From the NCBI GenBank assembly GCA_021776015.1, contig JAJFGT010000151.1, positions 1 through 6,041 of the forward strand: DNA of 6,041 bases, written 5' to 3'. The translations under genes were made by a program, and so were the position numbers. How positions within the stretch are numbered: position 1 is the first letter of the stretch; each line of letters opens with the position of its first letter. The notes beneath the pieces are model-generated. The model was not told the origin of the DNA and did no database searches. It worked only from the letters and a program-made list of their open reading frames with translations. Source of the DNA: Alphaproteobacteria bacterium. GTDB lineage: Bacteria > Pseudomonadota > Alphaproteobacteria > Micavibrionales > Micavibrionaceae. Below are positions 5,835 through 6,041 of this stretch, in pieces.

Positions 5835-6041
5835 TCACAAAACTCTATTATTGAGCATATAAAATGTATCCGTTAATATACTCTGGCTATCGCAAGTATT
5901 AGATACTGGAATTTCTATTCCTTTTGTTCTGTTAATAATAACTGGAGCTTTTAGATCAATGATTGCTCCGGTTAAATCTGCTTTCACAAATGAAGCATAA
6001 TATATTTTGGCGCCTTTTAAATTGGCTCCTCTTAAAACAGA
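5835..6041 (-). CDS. Pentapeptide-repeat protein, C-terminal part (runs off right edge)
   Basis: The last 68 codons of a - strand gene that begins outside the window, ending in TGA at 5835-5837. The first residues fall into five-residue units with the A(D/N)LxG pattern: LRGANLKGAK, YYASFVKADL and TGAII. These are typical of the right-handed quadrilateral beta-helix of pentapeptide-repeat proteins. The remaining 40 or so residues (from DLKAPVIIN to NNRVL) do not repeat and probably cap the helix. Known members include gyrase-protecting proteins and many of unknown role, and nothing here discriminates between them. It is on the same strand as the nuclease operon, but the 117-bp gap with a likely promoter or terminator suggests a separate transcript. 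Confidence 0.75.
   Translation of the reverse strand, partial: SVLRGANLKGAKIYYASFVKADLTGAIIDLKAPVIINRTKGIEIPVSNTCDSQSILTDTFYMLNNRVL

Overview
The window looks like accessory DNA from a moderately AT-rich Gram-negative bacterium. The Gram-negative call rests on the RTX protein at the left, whose C-terminus looks like a type I secretion signal. The species cannot be named from this sequence. No rRNA, tRNA, CRISPR array or insertion sequence was seen.

Left part (1-2677, + strand): the 3' portion of a large RTX (calcium-binding nonapeptide repeat) protein gene. It enters from outside the window. It has a short first RTX array, a spacer of about 200 residues, a second array of about 40 nonapeptide units, and a C-terminal region of about 95 residues typical of type I secretion substrates. 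A one-base loss near 468-474, at the edge of an exact 49-bp direct repeat, splits the reading frame in two.

Middle (2678-3467): about 320 bases of AT-rich intergenic DNA with promoter-like elements, a perfect DnaA-box 9-mer and weak hairpins. It leads into a small + strand gene for a protein that resembles a single, divergent response-regulator receiver domain.

Right part (3451-6041, - strand): a tight three-gene operon read right to left. The first gene encodes a staphylococcal-nuclease-like (thermonuclease) protein with its catalytic residues present. The second encodes a helix-hairpin-helix-like protein with a beta-rich, internally repetitive C-terminus. The third encodes a small protein with the CxxC...HxNCxC cysteine cluster of phage Mu gpF-type head morphogenesis proteins, followed by a Ser/Thr/Gly/Asp-rich linker. 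That third gene probably also carries a one-base frameshift, because about 66 codons of coding-like sequence continue in another frame past its stop. A pentapeptide-repeat protein gene on the same strand enters from the right edge, separated by a 117-bp gap holding a promoter-like sequence and a hairpin/palindrome.

The most interesting object is this nuclease / HhH-like / MuF-C-like operon. It pairs a nuclease with a phage-type cysteine cluster but has no terminase, portal or capsid gene in view. It may be a phage-derived cargo or effector cassette. That role is inference.
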